Shown here: positions 8,939 through 18,204 of the stretch, piece by piece
Layout: the number at the start of each line of letters is the position of its first letter
Position numbering within the stretch: the first letter of the stretch is position 1
DNA from: a virus
Reading direction: 5' to 3' (one strand)
DNA length: 48,207 nucleotides
Virus record (IMG/VR): IMGVR_UViG_3300034092_001658
Coordinates: 1 to 48,207 of that record
Program-made: the position numbers and the translations under genes
Notes under the pieces: model-generated
What the model was told of the DNA's origin: nothing
The model's input: only the letters and a program-made list of their open reading frames with translations
Databases searched by the model: none

Positions 8939-10159
8939 ATGAAAGAAAAAATTAATGTTTTAGTTCTCCCATCAGACAAAACCGGTGTTGGGAAATTCAG
9001 GTCTATTGACCCTCACGTATTTTTACAAAATCTATATCCTGACGATTTTCACGTTGAGATTGATTATGAACCAAAAATAAACGATATCAAATATTGGGAT
9101 AAATACCAAATTATCCACGTACACCGAAACATCGGCAGTCATTACGACCAAACACCATCAATCATTAAGTATTTAAAGTCGATTGGTAAAGTTGTTATTA
9201 TTGATATTGATGATTATTGGTTACCTACTGTTGACCACCCAATCCACAGTATTATTGTACAAAACAAAATTCACGAAAAAATTGTAGCAAATTTAAAAGA
9301 AGCTGATTGGGTAACAACAACAACGGATATATTTGCAAATGAAATTCGTAAACTAAATAAGAATGTGTTGGTGTTACCAAATGCAATCGACCCTAAAGAA
9401 CCTCAATTTAATCAAGTGACACCACCATCAGATAAAATTAGAATTGGTTGGTTAGGAGGTTCATCTCACTTACACGATTTAGGTTTATTAGACGCGTTTG
9501 TTCAAAAGAATCAAGACATCAACGATAAATTACAATATGTAATTTGTGGGTTCGATACAAGAGGTTCTGTAACTGAAATTAATCCAACAACCGGAGAACA
9601 AAAGAAAAGAGATATTTTACCTCACGAAACAGTGTGGGTTAATTATGAGGGAATTTTCACAAATAATTATAAAACGTTAGACGAAAATTATGTTAAATTT
9701 TTAAAGGAATTTAAAGACGAAAACTATATTTCAGATAAAGAATTACCTTACGTTAGAGTTTGGACAAAACCTGTTAACTCTTACGCCATGAATTATTCAA
9801 AATTTGATATATCTTTAGCACCAATTAAAAACCACATTTTTAATAGAATGAAATCTCAATTAAAAGTAATTGAAGCAGGATTTTATAAAAAAGCATTAAT
9901 TGCTTCAGAGATTGGACCATACACCATAGATTTGGTTCATTGTTTAAAAAATGGTGAGTTTAACGATAATGGTAATGCAATTTTAATACCTGAATCAAGA
10001 AACCATAGTGATTGGTCAAAATCAATTAAAAAATTAGTTCAAAACCCTGAAATGATAACCGAATTAGGTGAGAGATTATATAACACCGTAAAAGACAAAT
10101 ATGACCTTAATAAGGTTACAGTTACAAGAGCGGAATTTTATAAAAGTTTAATTAAATAA
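8939..10159 (+). CDS. GT-B glycosyltransferase (GT4-like)
   Basis: 406 residues. The layout is that of a two-Rossmann GT-B enzyme. The N-terminal domain ends with a typical ADWVTTTTDIFANEI segment (120-136) and NVLVLPNAID (142-151). The C-terminal domain starts with KIRIGWLGGSSHLHDL (166-181). The nucleotide-sugar loop is SQLKVIEAGFYKKALIASEIG (306-326), with the E-x7-type acidic/Gly signature. Such enzymes move a sugar from an NDP donor to lipid, glycan or protein. It opens the rightward cassette after the terminator at 8851 and is followed 2 bases later by the cytidylyltransferase. Donor and acceptor cannot be read from sequence. Confidence 0.85.
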   Translation: MKEKINVLVLPSDKTGVGKFRSIDPHVFLQNLYPDDFHVEIDYEPKINDIKYWDKYQIIHVHRNIGSHYDQTPSIIKYLKSIGKVVIIDIDDYWLPTVDHPIHSIIVQNKIHEKIVANLKEADWVTTTTDIFANEIRKLNKNVLVLPNAIDPKEPQFNQVTPPSDKIRIGWLGGSSHLHDLGLLDAFVQKNQDINDKLQYVICGFDTRGSVTEINPTTGEQKKRDILPHETVWVNYEGIFTNNYKTLDENYVKFLKEFKDENYISDKELPYVRVWTKPVNSYAMNYSKFDISLAPIKNHIFNRMKSQLKVIEAGFYKKALIASEIGPYTIDLVHCLKNGEFNDNGNAILIPESRNHSDWSKSIKKLVQNPEMITELGERLYNTVKDKYDLNKVTVTRAEFYKSLIK

Positions 10160-10161
10160 AA

Positions 10162-10617
10162 ATGAATACAAAAAAAACAATCGGTTTTACCGCAGGTAAT
10201 TTTGACTTACTTCATCCGGGATATATCTATACATTTGAAGAAGCTAAACGTCATTGTGATTATTTTATGGTTTTTTTACAAAGAGACCCATCTGAAACTA
10301 GATTCACAAAATATAAACCTGTCGTTCCTTTATATGAACGATATAAAACATTAATGTCAATTAAATATGTTGATGAAGTGGTCACATATCAAACTGAAGA
10401 AGATTTGATTCAATTAATGGAATTTTACAAACCTGACGTTAGAATTTTAGGCGATGATTATATTGGAAAAAGATTTACCGGAGACCATTTACCTATTAAA
10501 GTAATTTATACAACAAGGTCTCACAATTGGTCAACAACTAAAATTAAAGATTTAATTACAAGACAAACAATCATACAAAATCCGGATATTATTAAAAATT
10601 TAGAATCAAATGATTAA
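10162..10617 (+). CDS. Cytidylyltransferase-like protein (TagD/GCT type, HPGY variant)
   Basis: 151 residues, the usual length for glycerol-3-phosphate or ethanolamine-phosphate cytidylyltransferase-like enzymes. The N-terminal nucleotide-binding motif reads GNFDLLHPGYIYTFEEAK (12-29), so the second His of the classical HxGH is Tyr21. The C-terminal signature is NWSTTKIKDLI, equivalent to the RxxxISTT segment. ILGDDYIGKRFTG matches the central conserved strand. Enzymes of this class make CDP-activated polyols or alcohols for cell-wall or glycan polymers. The Tyr variant occurs in an HxGY subgroup I recall, so activity is possible but substrate is open. It overlaps the exonuclease start by 8 bases. 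Confidence 0.8.
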   Translation: MNTKKTIGFTAGNFDLLHPGYIYTFEEAKRHCDYFMVFLQRDPSETRFTKYKPVVPLYERYKTLMSIKYVDEVVTYQTEEDLIQLMEFYKPDVRILGDDYIGKRFTGDHLPIKVIYTTRSHNWSTTKIKDLITRQTIIQNPDIIKNLESND

Positions 10618-11320
10618 AACACCATTAACTAAAATATTATTTTTAGATATTGAAACAGTTGGAATTGAAAAAGATTACGACACTTGTTTAGAAAAAAGAC
10701 CTGAATTGGCAAAACAATTTGACAAATATTATGATTGGTTTTTAAAACGTTTCCCTGAAGACAAGGAAATTGAATCAGACCAAAAGAATAAAGTATTTTC
10801 AACAAGAACCGCATTAGTTCCTGAATTTGCAAAAATTGTTTGTATGAGTGTCGCCTTTGTAATGGAAAATGGCGAGATTAAAAAACAAACGTTTTCAGGG
10901 GATGACGAAAAAGTGTTACTAAAAGAATGTCAAAATTTATTAGAACGTTGTGGAAAATTAGATTTTTTCCTATGTGGTCATAATTTAAAAAACTTTGATA
11001 TTCCAATGACCGCCAAAAGAATGATAATCAATGGATTATTACCCCCATCGATTCTACCATCTTATGATACAAAACCGTGGGAAATAAAAGCAATTGATAC
11101 CAGAGAAATTTGGCAATACGGAGCATACACCGCAATTGGTTCATTAGATTTAATGTGTACATCAATGGAAGTTCCTTCACCAAAAGAAGGTGATGTTACC
11201 GGAGATAAAGTACACGACGCATATTGGAATAAAAATATGTTAGAAGAGATATCAGCATACTGTGAACGTGATGTACTAGTATTGATTGATTTAATAAAAA
11301 AATTAAAAAATTTAGAATAA
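10610..11320 (+). CDS. DEDDy 3'-5' exonuclease (PolB-exonuclease-like)
   Basis: 236 residues. Exo I is LFLDIETVG (D13, E15). Exo II is CGHNLKNFDIPMTAKR (D130 in N-x-x-x-F-D). Exo III is YCERDV (Y217, D221), giving a DEDDy active site. All four acidic residues are present, so it should be an active single- or double-strand DNA 3'-5' exonuclease. The stand-alone form resembles the family described as related to the exonuclease domain of PolB. It lies between cytidylyltransferase and dUTPase and is the first of two DNA-metabolism genes inside the sugar cassette. The stop shares one base with the next ATG. Confidence 0.88.
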   Translation: MIKTPLTKILFLDIETVGIEKDYDTCLEKRPELAKQFDKYYDWFLKRFPEDKEIESDQKNKVFSTRTALVPEFAKIVCMSVAFVMENGEIKKQTFSGDDEKVLLKECQNLLERCGKLDFFLCGHNLKNFDIPMTAKRMIINGLLPPSILPSYDTKPWEIKAIDTREIWQYGAYTAIGSLDLMCTSMEVPSPKEGDVTGDKVHDAYWNKNMLEEISAYCERDVLVLIDLIKKLKNLE

Positions 11321-11916
11321 TGTTAAACGAAGATTTAGATTTCTTAAAAAACAAAGCCGAGGAATTAAAAAAATTGGCAAATATTGATTTAGATGATTTA
11401 AGTTATGAGGACATAATGAGTGAGTTTGGTTTGGATTTAAAGCAACTTGAAGACGATATGATGAATTCAAGAACTAGGCTTCCATTAGGGTTTGTAAAAC
11501 TTCATCCTGACGCAGTAACACCAAAATATAATTATGATAGTGATTCAGGGTTTGACCTACACTCTATTGAAGAGGTTACAATTGAACCTTTTGGTAGAGC
11601 ATTAGTCCCAAGTGGATTATCATTTGATATTAAAGACGGATATGAACTTCAAGTAAGAACTAAAAGTGGATTAGCAATCAATCAAGGACTTATGGTTTTA
11701 AACTCACCGGGGACTGTTGATAATGGTTATACAGGTGAAGTTAAAGGTATTATATTTAACACCAACCATCACCCCGTAACTATCCATAAAGGAATGAAAT
11801 TTGGCCAAGCGGTATTATGTCCCGTTGTAAATGGGGGTTGGGTTCATTTGGACCAAAGAAAAGAAGTAATTGATAAAGAAAGAGGTAATAACGGATTTGG
11901 GTCAACAGGAATTTAA
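11320..11916 (+). CDS. dut: dUTPase with N-terminal extension
   Basis: 198 residues. All five motifs of trimeric dUTPases are visible: 1 SDSGFDLHS (74-82), 2 RTKSGLAINQG (113-123), 3 GTVDNGYTGEVKG (131-143), 4 KFGQAVLCPV (160-169), 5 RGNNGFGSTG (188-197). It hydrolyses dUTP to dUMP and pyrophosphate, keeping uracil out of phage DNA and feeding dTMP synthesis. A 50-residue acidic, helical extension precedes the normal start of the fold. A typical dUTPase is about 150 residues, so the extension is an addition with unknown role. It starts on the last base of the exonuclease stop codon and is separated from the next gene by one base. Confidence 0.93.
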   Translation: MLNEDLDFLKNKAEELKKLANIDLDDLSYEDIMSEFGLDLKQLEDDMMNSRTRLPLGFVKLHPDAVTPKYNYDSDSGFDLHSIEEVTIEPFGRALVPSGLSFDIKDGYELQVRTKSGLAINQGLMVLNSPGTVDNGYTGEVKGIIFNTNHHPVTIHKGMKFGQAVLCPVVNGGWVHLDQRKEVIDKERGNNGFGSTGI

Positions 11917-11917
11917 A

Positions 11918-12640
11918 ATGGAAATAAATAATGTAAATGTAGGTATTTGTTTAATAATTAAAAACGAAACCCAATATTTGGATGAATGGTTAGAACATTA
12001 TCGTAAATTAGGTGTTGATAAATTTTTTATTTATGATAACAATTCTTCAACACCAATTAAAATTGACGATAATGATGTTGAAGTTATTTTATGGGATAAT
12101 GAGTTATTTGGTTCTCAAAATAACGCATATTTAGATTGTTGTCAAAAAAATCTATCATTTGATTTTATAGGATTTTTTGATACTGATGAGTTTTATTTTT
12201 CAAAAAGTATGAACATTAAGTCAGACATTAATCATTTTAAATCTTTATATGGTGATTTTGATGGATTTGCAATCTATTGGAGATTATATGGTAAACAATC
12301 TCCTTATTTCACAGAAAGACAATCTATTGAAATGTATACCCAATATTATGAAGATGGTCATATAAAAAGTTTATTAACCCCTAAAAAAGTTGTAAGTTTT
12401 GGTCAACCCCATTTTGCTAGTTTACTTAACGGTAAATATATTGATGAATTAGGTAGAATTGTTTTTTCCCCAATAGGAGAACATACTAGTGATTATGTGT
12501 GGATAAAACATATTTGGGCTAGAAGTGAAGAAGAATTCAAAGAAAAATTAATAAGAGGTGATGTTAATTGGAGAAAACAAATAAACACAGATTTTAACGA
12601 ATTTTACAATTATAATGATAGATGTGTTTTAAATGACTAA
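11918..12640 (+). CDS. GT92-like glycosyltransferase
   Basis: 241 residues from the ATG at 11918, one base after the dUTPase stop; an upstream ATG at 11870 would overlap dUTPase by 47 bases and adds sequence not typical of the family. The N-terminus VGICLIIKNETQYLDEWLEHYRKLG and FFIYDNNSS is the hallmark of GT92/DUF23-like, GT-A fold enzymes, and FDTDEFYF holds the DxD metal site. Bacterial members are found in capsule and LPS loci. Acceptor unknown. It is second of the glycosyltransferases in this cassette. Confidence 0.82.
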   Translation: MEINNVNVGICLIIKNETQYLDEWLEHYRKLGVDKFFIYDNNSSTPIKIDDNDVEVILWDNELFGSQNNAYLDCCQKNLSFDFIGFFDTDEFYFSKSMNIKSDINHFKSLYGDFDGFAIYWRLYGKQSPYFTERQSIEMYTQYYEDGHIKSLLTPKKVVSFGQPHFASLLNGKYIDELGRIVFSPIGEHTSDYVWIKHIWARSEEEFKEKLIRGDVNWRKQINTDFNEFYNYNDRCVLND

Positions 12641-12652
12641 CAGATAAAATTT

Positions 12653-14161
12653 ATGATAACAATAATATATTCAACACATAAAGATGAACAATTTAATAAC
12701 AAATTTAAACAACATTTGTTACAAACTGTTGGTCTAAAAGATGTTCAAATTTTGGAATATAAAAACAATAATGAATTTAGTTTGAGTGAGATTTATAATA
12801 AAGGTATATCTCATTCAAATTTTGATATTGTGGTTTGTTGCCATAATGATATAAAATTAGAAAATGGGTGGGGTAAAAAACTTTTAAAAGATTACTCTGA
12901 TAATCCTGAATATAGTATTATTGGAAAAGCAGGTACATCATATTTTCCTGAATCAGGGGTGTTTTGGGAAAAAATGCAACAAACTATGGTGGGACAAGTT
13001 TACCATCAACCTGATAAAGATAAGTGGTTAAGTAAATATTCCCCAAAATTACCAATAATTGTTCCCGTAGTTTCAATAGACGGTTTATTTTTATCATTTA
13101 ATAAGACAAAAATAAAACATACGTTTGATGAAAGTATTGGTAGATTTCACTTTTATGACCATTTATTTTGTTTACCAAATTATTTAGACGGAGTTAAGAT
13201 TGGTGTCACATCATCTTTTGAAATTATTCATCAATCAATCGGAAGACCAAATCAGGAGTTTTACGAAACCAAAGAAAAATTTGTGGAGAAATGGAAACAC
13301 GTTTTACCATTAGATTTAAAACCTGAAAAAATTTACATTCCGGAAATAAAAGAAAAACCAATTAAAAATATTGGTAAAGTAGCCGTTATCATCCCAACCA
13401 AAGGAAATATTGAAATGTTGAAAGAATGTGTTGATTCATTTTACATTCATTGTAACTCTGAATTATTTGACATTTTCATTGCTGATACCGGTTCAACAGA
13501 TGACGAAAAAGAAACATTAAAAAGTAATATAAAAGATTATAATAACATAAAATTAATTGAATATGATTATTATAATTTTGCAAAAATTAATAATGATGTT
13601 GTTAAAAATCACGTAACTGATGAATACGAATTTTTATTATTCTGTAATAATGATATTAAATTATTGAATAATGTAATTTATGGAATGTTAAACATTTTTA
13701 AAACAACACCTAAAGTTGGTACGATTGGATGTAGATTACATTTTGAAGACAATACCATCCAACATGACGGTGTCATTTGTTTATTTGATAGTAAACAAAA
13801 TTTATTAATATCTCATCACGGATTAAATAGTTATTACAATTTTTCAAATAATAACAGAAAAATATTAGGTTCTACGGCAGCATTACTTATCATTAAAAAA
13901 GAGGTATTTATTAAATGTGGTTATTTTAATGAAAATTACACCACTTGTTTTGAAGATGTTGAATTGAATTTAAAGTGTTTAATGTTGGGTTTAGATAACT
14001 ATTGTAATAGTAATTTAGTTTCTTATCATTATGAAAGTCAAACAAGAAATAACGATGATGAAAAATCTAAAAAACAATTTAATGATTATAACAATATATT
14101 AAAACCATTTGTTATTAACAATTATGATAAGTTAAAAACTCATATACAAATAATAAAATAA
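12653..14161 (+). CDS. Two-domain GT2-type glycosyltransferase
   Basis: 502 residues with two GT-A-like halves. The first (1-215: IYSTHKDEQFN, VVCCHNDIKLENGW) resembles the StrF-type Glyco_tranf_2_5 fold. The second (about 243-490: VAVIIPTKGNIEMLKECVDSFY, IADTGSTDDE, LFCNNDIKL, ending YHYESQTR) is a classical GT2 domain similar to rhamnosyl or O-antigen chain transferases. Dual-domain enzymes can add two sugars in turn. It starts 12 bases after the preceding glycosyltransferase and is followed by an aminotransferase. No membrane helices, so it acts in the cytoplasm. Confidence 0.8.
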   Translation: MITIIYSTHKDEQFNNKFKQHLLQTVGLKDVQILEYKNNNEFSLSEIYNKGISHSNFDIVVCCHNDIKLENGWGKKLLKDYSDNPEYSIIGKAGTSYFPESGVFWEKMQQTMVGQVYHQPDKDKWLSKYSPKLPIIVPVVSIDGLFLSFNKTKIKHTFDESIGRFHFYDHLFCLPNYLDGVKIGVTSSFEIIHQSIGRPNQEFYETKEKFVEKWKHVLPLDLKPEKIYIPEIKEKPIKNIGKVAVIIPTKGNIEMLKECVDSFYIHCNSELFDIFIADTGSTDDEKETLKSNIKDYNNIKLIEYDYYNFAKINNDVVKNHVTDEYEFLLFCNNDIKLLNNVIYGMLNIFKTTPKVGTIGCRLHFEDNTIQHDGVICLFDSKQNLLISHHGLNSYYNFSNNNRKILGSTAALLIIKKEVFIKCGYFNENYTTCFEDVELNLKCLMLGLDNYCNSNLVSYHYESQTRNNDDEKSKKQFNDYNNILKPFVINNYDKLKTHIQIIK

Positions 14162-14182
14162 ACAAAAAAAAAATAATTAAAA

Positions 14183-15331
14183 ATGAAAAGAGAAACAATA
14201 CAACTGTTCAAAGTTTTTATGTCTGAAAACGCAGCACCTGAAGTTGCCAAAGTATTAAACAGTGGATATATTGGTCAAGGTGAAAAGGTTGAACAATTTG
14301 AATCTAAATTACAAGATTTCTTTATGAAAGATTACATTGTAACATTAAACTCCGGTACTAGCGGACTTCATTTAGCTTTAGATTTATTAAAAAAATCTTC
14401 AGGTAAATGGCCAGGATTAGAAGATGGTGATGAGGTATTAGCAACATCATTAACGTGTACAGCGTCAAATTTTCCAATTTTAGCAAACAATTTAAATATT
14501 AAATGGGTAGATGTTGACCCAACAACATTAAATATGGATTTAGATGACTTGTCAAGAAAAATAAGTCCAAAAACCAAAGCCATTATGTTAGTACACTGGG
14601 GTGGTTATCCAAATGATTTAGATAGAATTAAAGAAATTCAAAATAAATGTTTTGAGTTATATGGGTTTAAACCGGCGGTTATTGAAGATGGTGCTCACTC
14701 ATTTGGTTCTAAATATAAAGGCAAATATATTGGTAACCATGGTAATATGACTATGTATAGTTTACAAGCTATTAAACATATCACATCCATTGATGGTGGT
14801 TTATTATTATTACCTCACCAAGAATTATATGATAGAGCGAAATTATTAAGATGGTACGGTATCGACAGAAATTCAAACAGAAAAGATTTTAGATGTGAGG
14901 CGGATATTCAAGAGTGGGGTTTTAAATTTCATATGAATGATGTTTGTGCAACAGTTGGTATGGAAAATTTAAAACACGCAGAGGAAATTGTTGGTAGACA
15001 TCAATCTAACGCAAAATTTTATGATGAAAATCTACAAAATATTCCGGGATTAACAACATTAACTAGACATGAGGGTCATGAATCAGCATTTTGGATTTAT
15101 AGTATGTTAGTTGAAAATAGAGACGGTTTTTATAAACACATGAAAGATTGTGGTATTGTAGTTTCTCAAGTTCACGAAAGAAATGATAAACACACTTGTG
15201 TTTCTGATTATAAATCATCATTACCTACTTTAGATAGAATTATTGGGAAAGTTGTTTCAATACCTGTTGGATGGTGGGTTACAGATGAAGATAGACAATA
15301 CATTGTTGATTGTATTAAAAAAGGTTGGTAA
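14183..15331 (+). CDS. DegT/DnrJ/EryC1/StrS-type sugar aminotransferase
   Basis: 382 residues, the usual length. It shows YIGQGEKVEQFE near the start, LNSGTSGLHLAL (phosphate-binding SGTxAL-type loop), VDVDPTTLNMD, an AVIEDGAHSFGSKYKGK segment (catalytic Asp169 region) and the PLP lysine K198 in SLQAIKHIT. The family transfers an amino group from glutamate to an NDP-keto sugar, giving amino-deoxy sugars for glycans. No dehydratase or epimerase for the keto-sugar is in this window, so the phage must draw on a host intermediate or encode it elsewhere. The acetyltransferase at 16986 is a natural partner. Confidence 0.92.
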   Translation: MKRETIQLFKVFMSENAAPEVAKVLNSGYIGQGEKVEQFESKLQDFFMKDYIVTLNSGTSGLHLALDLLKKSSGKWPGLEDGDEVLATSLTCTASNFPILANNLNIKWVDVDPTTLNMDLDDLSRKISPKTKAIMLVHWGGYPNDLDRIKEIQNKCFELYGFKPAVIEDGAHSFGSKYKGKYIGNHGNMTMYSLQAIKHITSIDGGLLLLPHQELYDRAKLLRWYGIDRNSNRKDFRCEADIQEWGFKFHMNDVCATVGMENLKHAEEIVGRHQSNAKFYDENLQNIPGLTTLTRHEGHESAFWIYSMLVENRDGFYKHMKDCGIVVSQVHERNDKHTCVSDYKSSLPTLDRIIGKVVSIPVGWWVTDEDRQYIVDCIKKGW

Positions 15332-15332
15332 T

Positions 15333-16280
15333 ATGATTAATTCAGAACAAAGAAATCTTTTGAATGAAATGATTTTGGATTTAAATAACTCCAAAATTTC
15401 AGAATATAAACCTAGTAGTGTGTGTTGGGAAAGTTTATCAAACCAATTTGAGATATTTTTCAATGAAATTGGTATTAATAATGTTCAAAACCAAATAAGG
15501 TATAATAATTTATTTTCTTTTATACATGATATTCCAGGATTGTCATTTCAGTCTGCTGTATGGAGTTACTATAGTTATTTGAAATTAAAAGATAAGTACA
15601 ATATATTAACTCTAACAACCGCTTTACCATCAGGTAATTCTAATTTAGATTATAACCCATCTGAAAAAATAGATGGTAGACCTAAAGATAGAGAAAATAA
15701 ATTAATTAATTGGGATTATTTAATTTCTTTAGATACGATTATGACTATCTTGGAATGTAATCCTGATTTATTAAACAAACCTGTAACTATTTGTGAAGTA
15801 GGTGCTGGATGGGGTCGAGTAGGTTATTATTTAACACAAATTAATAATAAAATATCTTATAACATATTTGATATCCCGCACACTTTATTAATATCGTCTG
15901 ATTATTTGTATAATAATGTTAAACACATTAAAGTATTTAAGTATTTAGAAACTAAACAAAATAATTTTACAACCAAAAAATTACTGTTAAAAAATCCGGG
16001 TATAAATTTTTATACACCAAATAAGTTAGAAGATTTTGAAGATAAGTGTTTTGATTTATTTATTAACATAGCGTCATTTCAAGAAATGAATATTGAACAA
16101 GTGACAAATTATTATAAAAAAATTAATCAGTTGTCAGATAATTTTTATAATCAACAAAGATATAAAGATTTAGATATGGAATATAATAAATATCCATTGT
16201 ACGATAACTGGAAAAAGGTGTTTGATAAAGACATAAACTTTCACCCATTATGGTTTGAGCAATATTTTAAAATAAGTTAA
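15333..16280 (+). CDS. Putative sugar O-methyltransferase
   Basis: 315 residues from the ATG at 15333, one base after the aminotransferase stop; an in-frame ATG at 15243 lies inside the aminotransferase and is unlikely. The SAM-binding motif I is ICEVGAGWGRVGYYL (153-167), followed by YNIFDIPHTLLISSDYLYN, the arrangement I associate with NanM-type sugar O-methyltransferases. The C-terminal part carries FINIASFQEMN. It would cap a sugar with a methyl group using S-adenosylmethionine. Located directly between aminotransferase and a GT-like gene, it fits a glycan decoration pathway. Confidence 0.75.
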   Translation: MINSEQRNLLNEMILDLNNSKISEYKPSSVCWESLSNQFEIFFNEIGINNVQNQIRYNNLFSFIHDIPGLSFQSAVWSYYSYLKLKDKYNILTLTTALPSGNSNLDYNPSEKIDGRPKDRENKLINWDYLISLDTIMTILECNPDLLNKPVTICEVGAGWGRVGYYLTQINNKISYNIFDIPHTLLISSDYLYNNVKHIKVFKYLETKQNNFTTKKLLLKNPGINFYTPNKLEDFEDKCFDLFINIASFQEMNIEQVTNYYKKINQLSDNFYNQQRYKDLDMEYNKYPLYDNWKKVFDKDINFHPLWFEQYFKIS

Positions 16281-16284
16281 AAAA

Positions 16285-16986
16285 ATGTTTGATTACATTG
16301 TTTGTTTTTATTTTGGAGAAAGAAGAGTTAGAACAACCAATTCATTATTATTATCTGATAGATATTTTTTTGTTAAAAAACATTTAGATTTTATAAAAAA
16401 TAATGAAACAGTTTTAAACGACATTAATAACGTAATTTTAGTTATTAATAATTCAAATGATGACGATTTAAAATCCGTTACAAATATTAAAAATGAATAT
16501 CCCTTCTCAGATAAAATTATTATCATAGGAAGGGATAATTCAAATTATTCTTATGGTGGGTGGAATGAATCATTAATTCATCAAATAAATTTAAATACCC
16601 CATCGTTACACGCATTTCTTTGTGAAGATGATTACATACCTTGTAATGATAATTTTCATAAAAAATTTATAGAATTTTTTAATTCCGATGTTATATATGT
16701 TTGTCAATTATTTATGAATAATCATGCGGCAATTTCAAATGGTTTCATAACTTATAACATAATAAAAGATTATTATAATAATACCAAAGAATTATTTGTG
16801 CTCACTAATAGTTATGATTATAGAAGTGCCGAAATTAACCAAGTTAACTTTTTAAATAATTTTAAAAATTTAAAGTGTGTTGACATCAGTGAAAAATATT
16901 GTTCAAAATTTTTAGATTTCAATAATAGTATTGTTGTTTATGGGAATAAAACCGGTGAAGAATTAATAAAACCAATTTTAGAATAA
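16285..16986 (+). CDS. GT-A-like glycosyltransferase or related protein
   Basis: 233 residues. Features typical of GT-A nucleotide-sugar enzymes are DNSNYSYGGWNESLI and, 25 residues later, FLCEDDYIPC with an acidic E-D-D site and a hydrophobic strand before it. The remaining sequence is aromatic and Asn-rich. It resembles glycosyltransferase-like proteins that share the YGGWN segment. It begins 4 bases after the methyltransferase and its stop overlaps the ATG of the acetyltransferase (TAATG). Assignment is moderate because the N-terminal strand lacks the classical P-x-x-N-x pattern. Confidence 0.6.
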   Translation: MFDYIVCFYFGERRVRTTNSLLLSDRYFFVKKHLDFIKNNETVLNDINNVILVINNSNDDDLKSVTNIKNEYPFSDKIIIIGRDNSNYSYGGWNESLIHQINLNTPSLHAFLCEDDYIPCNDNFHKKFIEFFNSDVIYVCQLFMNNHAAISNGFITYNIIKDYYNNTKELFVLTNSYDYRSAEINQVNFLNNFKNLKCVDISEKYCSKFLDFNNSIVVYGNKTGEELIKPILE

Positions 16987-17468
16987 TGATAAAATTTAAA
17001 AAATTAGAAGAAGACGACTTACAATTCTTAAACGATGTAAGAAACGAATATTGCGAAGAATTTTTACATGATAGTAGACAATTCACATTAGAAGAAACCA
17101 AACAATGGTTCCATAAATATAATCCGGACTTTTACATTATTACGTTAGACGATGAAAGAATTGGGTATTTTAGACTATCCAACTATTCTGATGTGAATAA
17201 AAATATTTACATTGGTGCCGACATTTCACCAAAATTTAAAGGTAAAGGTTTGGGTAAATTATCTTATGAAAAATTTATACCTTTTTTGTTTGAAACCTAT
17301 AATTTGAATAAAATAAGTTTAGAAGTATTGTCTAATAACATAATTGCTTTAAATTTATATAATAAACTTGGGTTTGTAACCGAAGGTGTTAAACGTCAAG
17401 AAGTTTATAAAAATAATCAATGGGTTGATTCCATTATTATGTCAATATTAAAAAATGAATATGAATAA
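16986..17468 (+). CDS. GNAT N-acetyltransferase (RimJ/PseH-like)
   Basis: 160 residues, normal GNAT length. Acetyl-CoA motif A is GADISPKFKGKGLGKLSYEKF (77-97) with the Q/R-x-x-G-x-G/A-type loop KGKGLG. Motif B is LEVLSNNIIALNLYNKLGFVTEGVKRQEVYKNN. The ending is typical of the RimJ/RimL and PseH groups. In a cassette with a DegT aminotransferase, N-acetylation of an amino-dideoxy sugar is the likely reaction, but ribosomal-protein or antibiotic acetylation cannot be excluded. Overlaps the next gene by up to 14 bases. Confidence 0.85.
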   Translation: MIKFKKLEEDDLQFLNDVRNEYCEEFLHDSRQFTLEETKQWFHKYNPDFYIITLDDERIGYFRLSNYSDVNKNIYIGADISPKFKGKGLGKLSYEKFIPFLFETYNLNKISLEVLSNNIIALNLYNKLGFVTEGVKRQEVYKNNQWVDSIIMSILKNEYE

Positions 17469-18192
17469 TTTAAAATTTGAACTTATTATAGCTTACTATA
17501 AAAGACCTAAAATTGTTTTAAATGCTTTAGAATCTATATTAAAATCCACATATGACAATTGGCATCTAACATTTGTTGATGATTCCGGTGACGATTCTTT
17601 TAAAGAGACCTTTTTAAATTATGGTTTTGATTCTTCTAAAATAACATATTCCCCAATATTAATGTCTGATGACGAAAAAAATAATATAGGAGGTTCAATA
17701 TTTGGTAAGTACGTTAACGACGCTATCCAAAATACCGATGCCGATATTATTATATTAATATGTGATGATGACGCAATATTTCCTGATTATATGGAAAATC
17801 TTAATAAATTTTATACTAAAAATCCTGATAAAATGTGGGGGTATTGTCATGTTGAATTTTATAACCCTGAAATTGAACATTATACCCAATCAACCAAAAC
17901 TAACGGAGACTCATCTTTAGGATTTTCAGATTTAAATGCTTTAACAATCCCAATAATGCCAGTTAATAAAATTGATAGTTCTCAAATTTCTTTTAGAAAA
18001 ACCGCATTTACTGATGGTAATGTTTGGTATCCACATCCGTATACCGTAAGTTTAGATGCCCACGTTTTTCGTAATATGTTTAAGGTTTGGGGATTATGTG
18101 AGTTCACAAATTGTTATGGACAATATAAAGGTTGGTTCGCAAATCAATTAGGGGTTAGAGTTAGAAAAAAAATAGGTACATTTATAAAATAA
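17461..18192 (+). CDS. GT2-type glycosyltransferase, tandem copy 1
   Basis: 243 residues from the ATG at 17461, which gives the same start (MNNLKFELII) as the next gene; an ATG two codons earlier (17455) is also possible. FELIIAYYKRPKIVLNALESI, the LTFVDDSGDD strand and IILICDDDAIFPDYM (DxD) define a GT-A, family 2 enzyme. The first 130 residues and the last 25 are nearly identical to the following gene, with residues about 135-215 divergent. This reads as a recent duplication with change concentrated in the probable acceptor region. The start lies inside the end of the acetyltransferase gene. Confidence 0.85.
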   Translation: MNNLKFELIIAYYKRPKIVLNALESILKSTYDNWHLTFVDDSGDDSFKETFLNYGFDSSKITYSPILMSDDEKNNIGGSIFGKYVNDAIQNTDADIIILICDDDAIFPDYMENLNKFYTKNPDKMWGYCHVEFYNPEIEHYTQSTKTNGDSSLGFSDLNALTIPIMPVNKIDSSQISFRKTAFTDGNVWYPHPYTVSLDAHVFRNMFKVWGLCEFTNCYGQYKGWFANQLGVRVRKKIGTFIK

Positions 18193-18204
18193 TAAAAAAT
18201 AAAT

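Noticed and set aside
15243-15332. Upstream start for the methyltransferase
   Set aside because: It lies inside the aminotransferase coding region; the ATG at 15333 directly after the stop gives the natural N-terminus.
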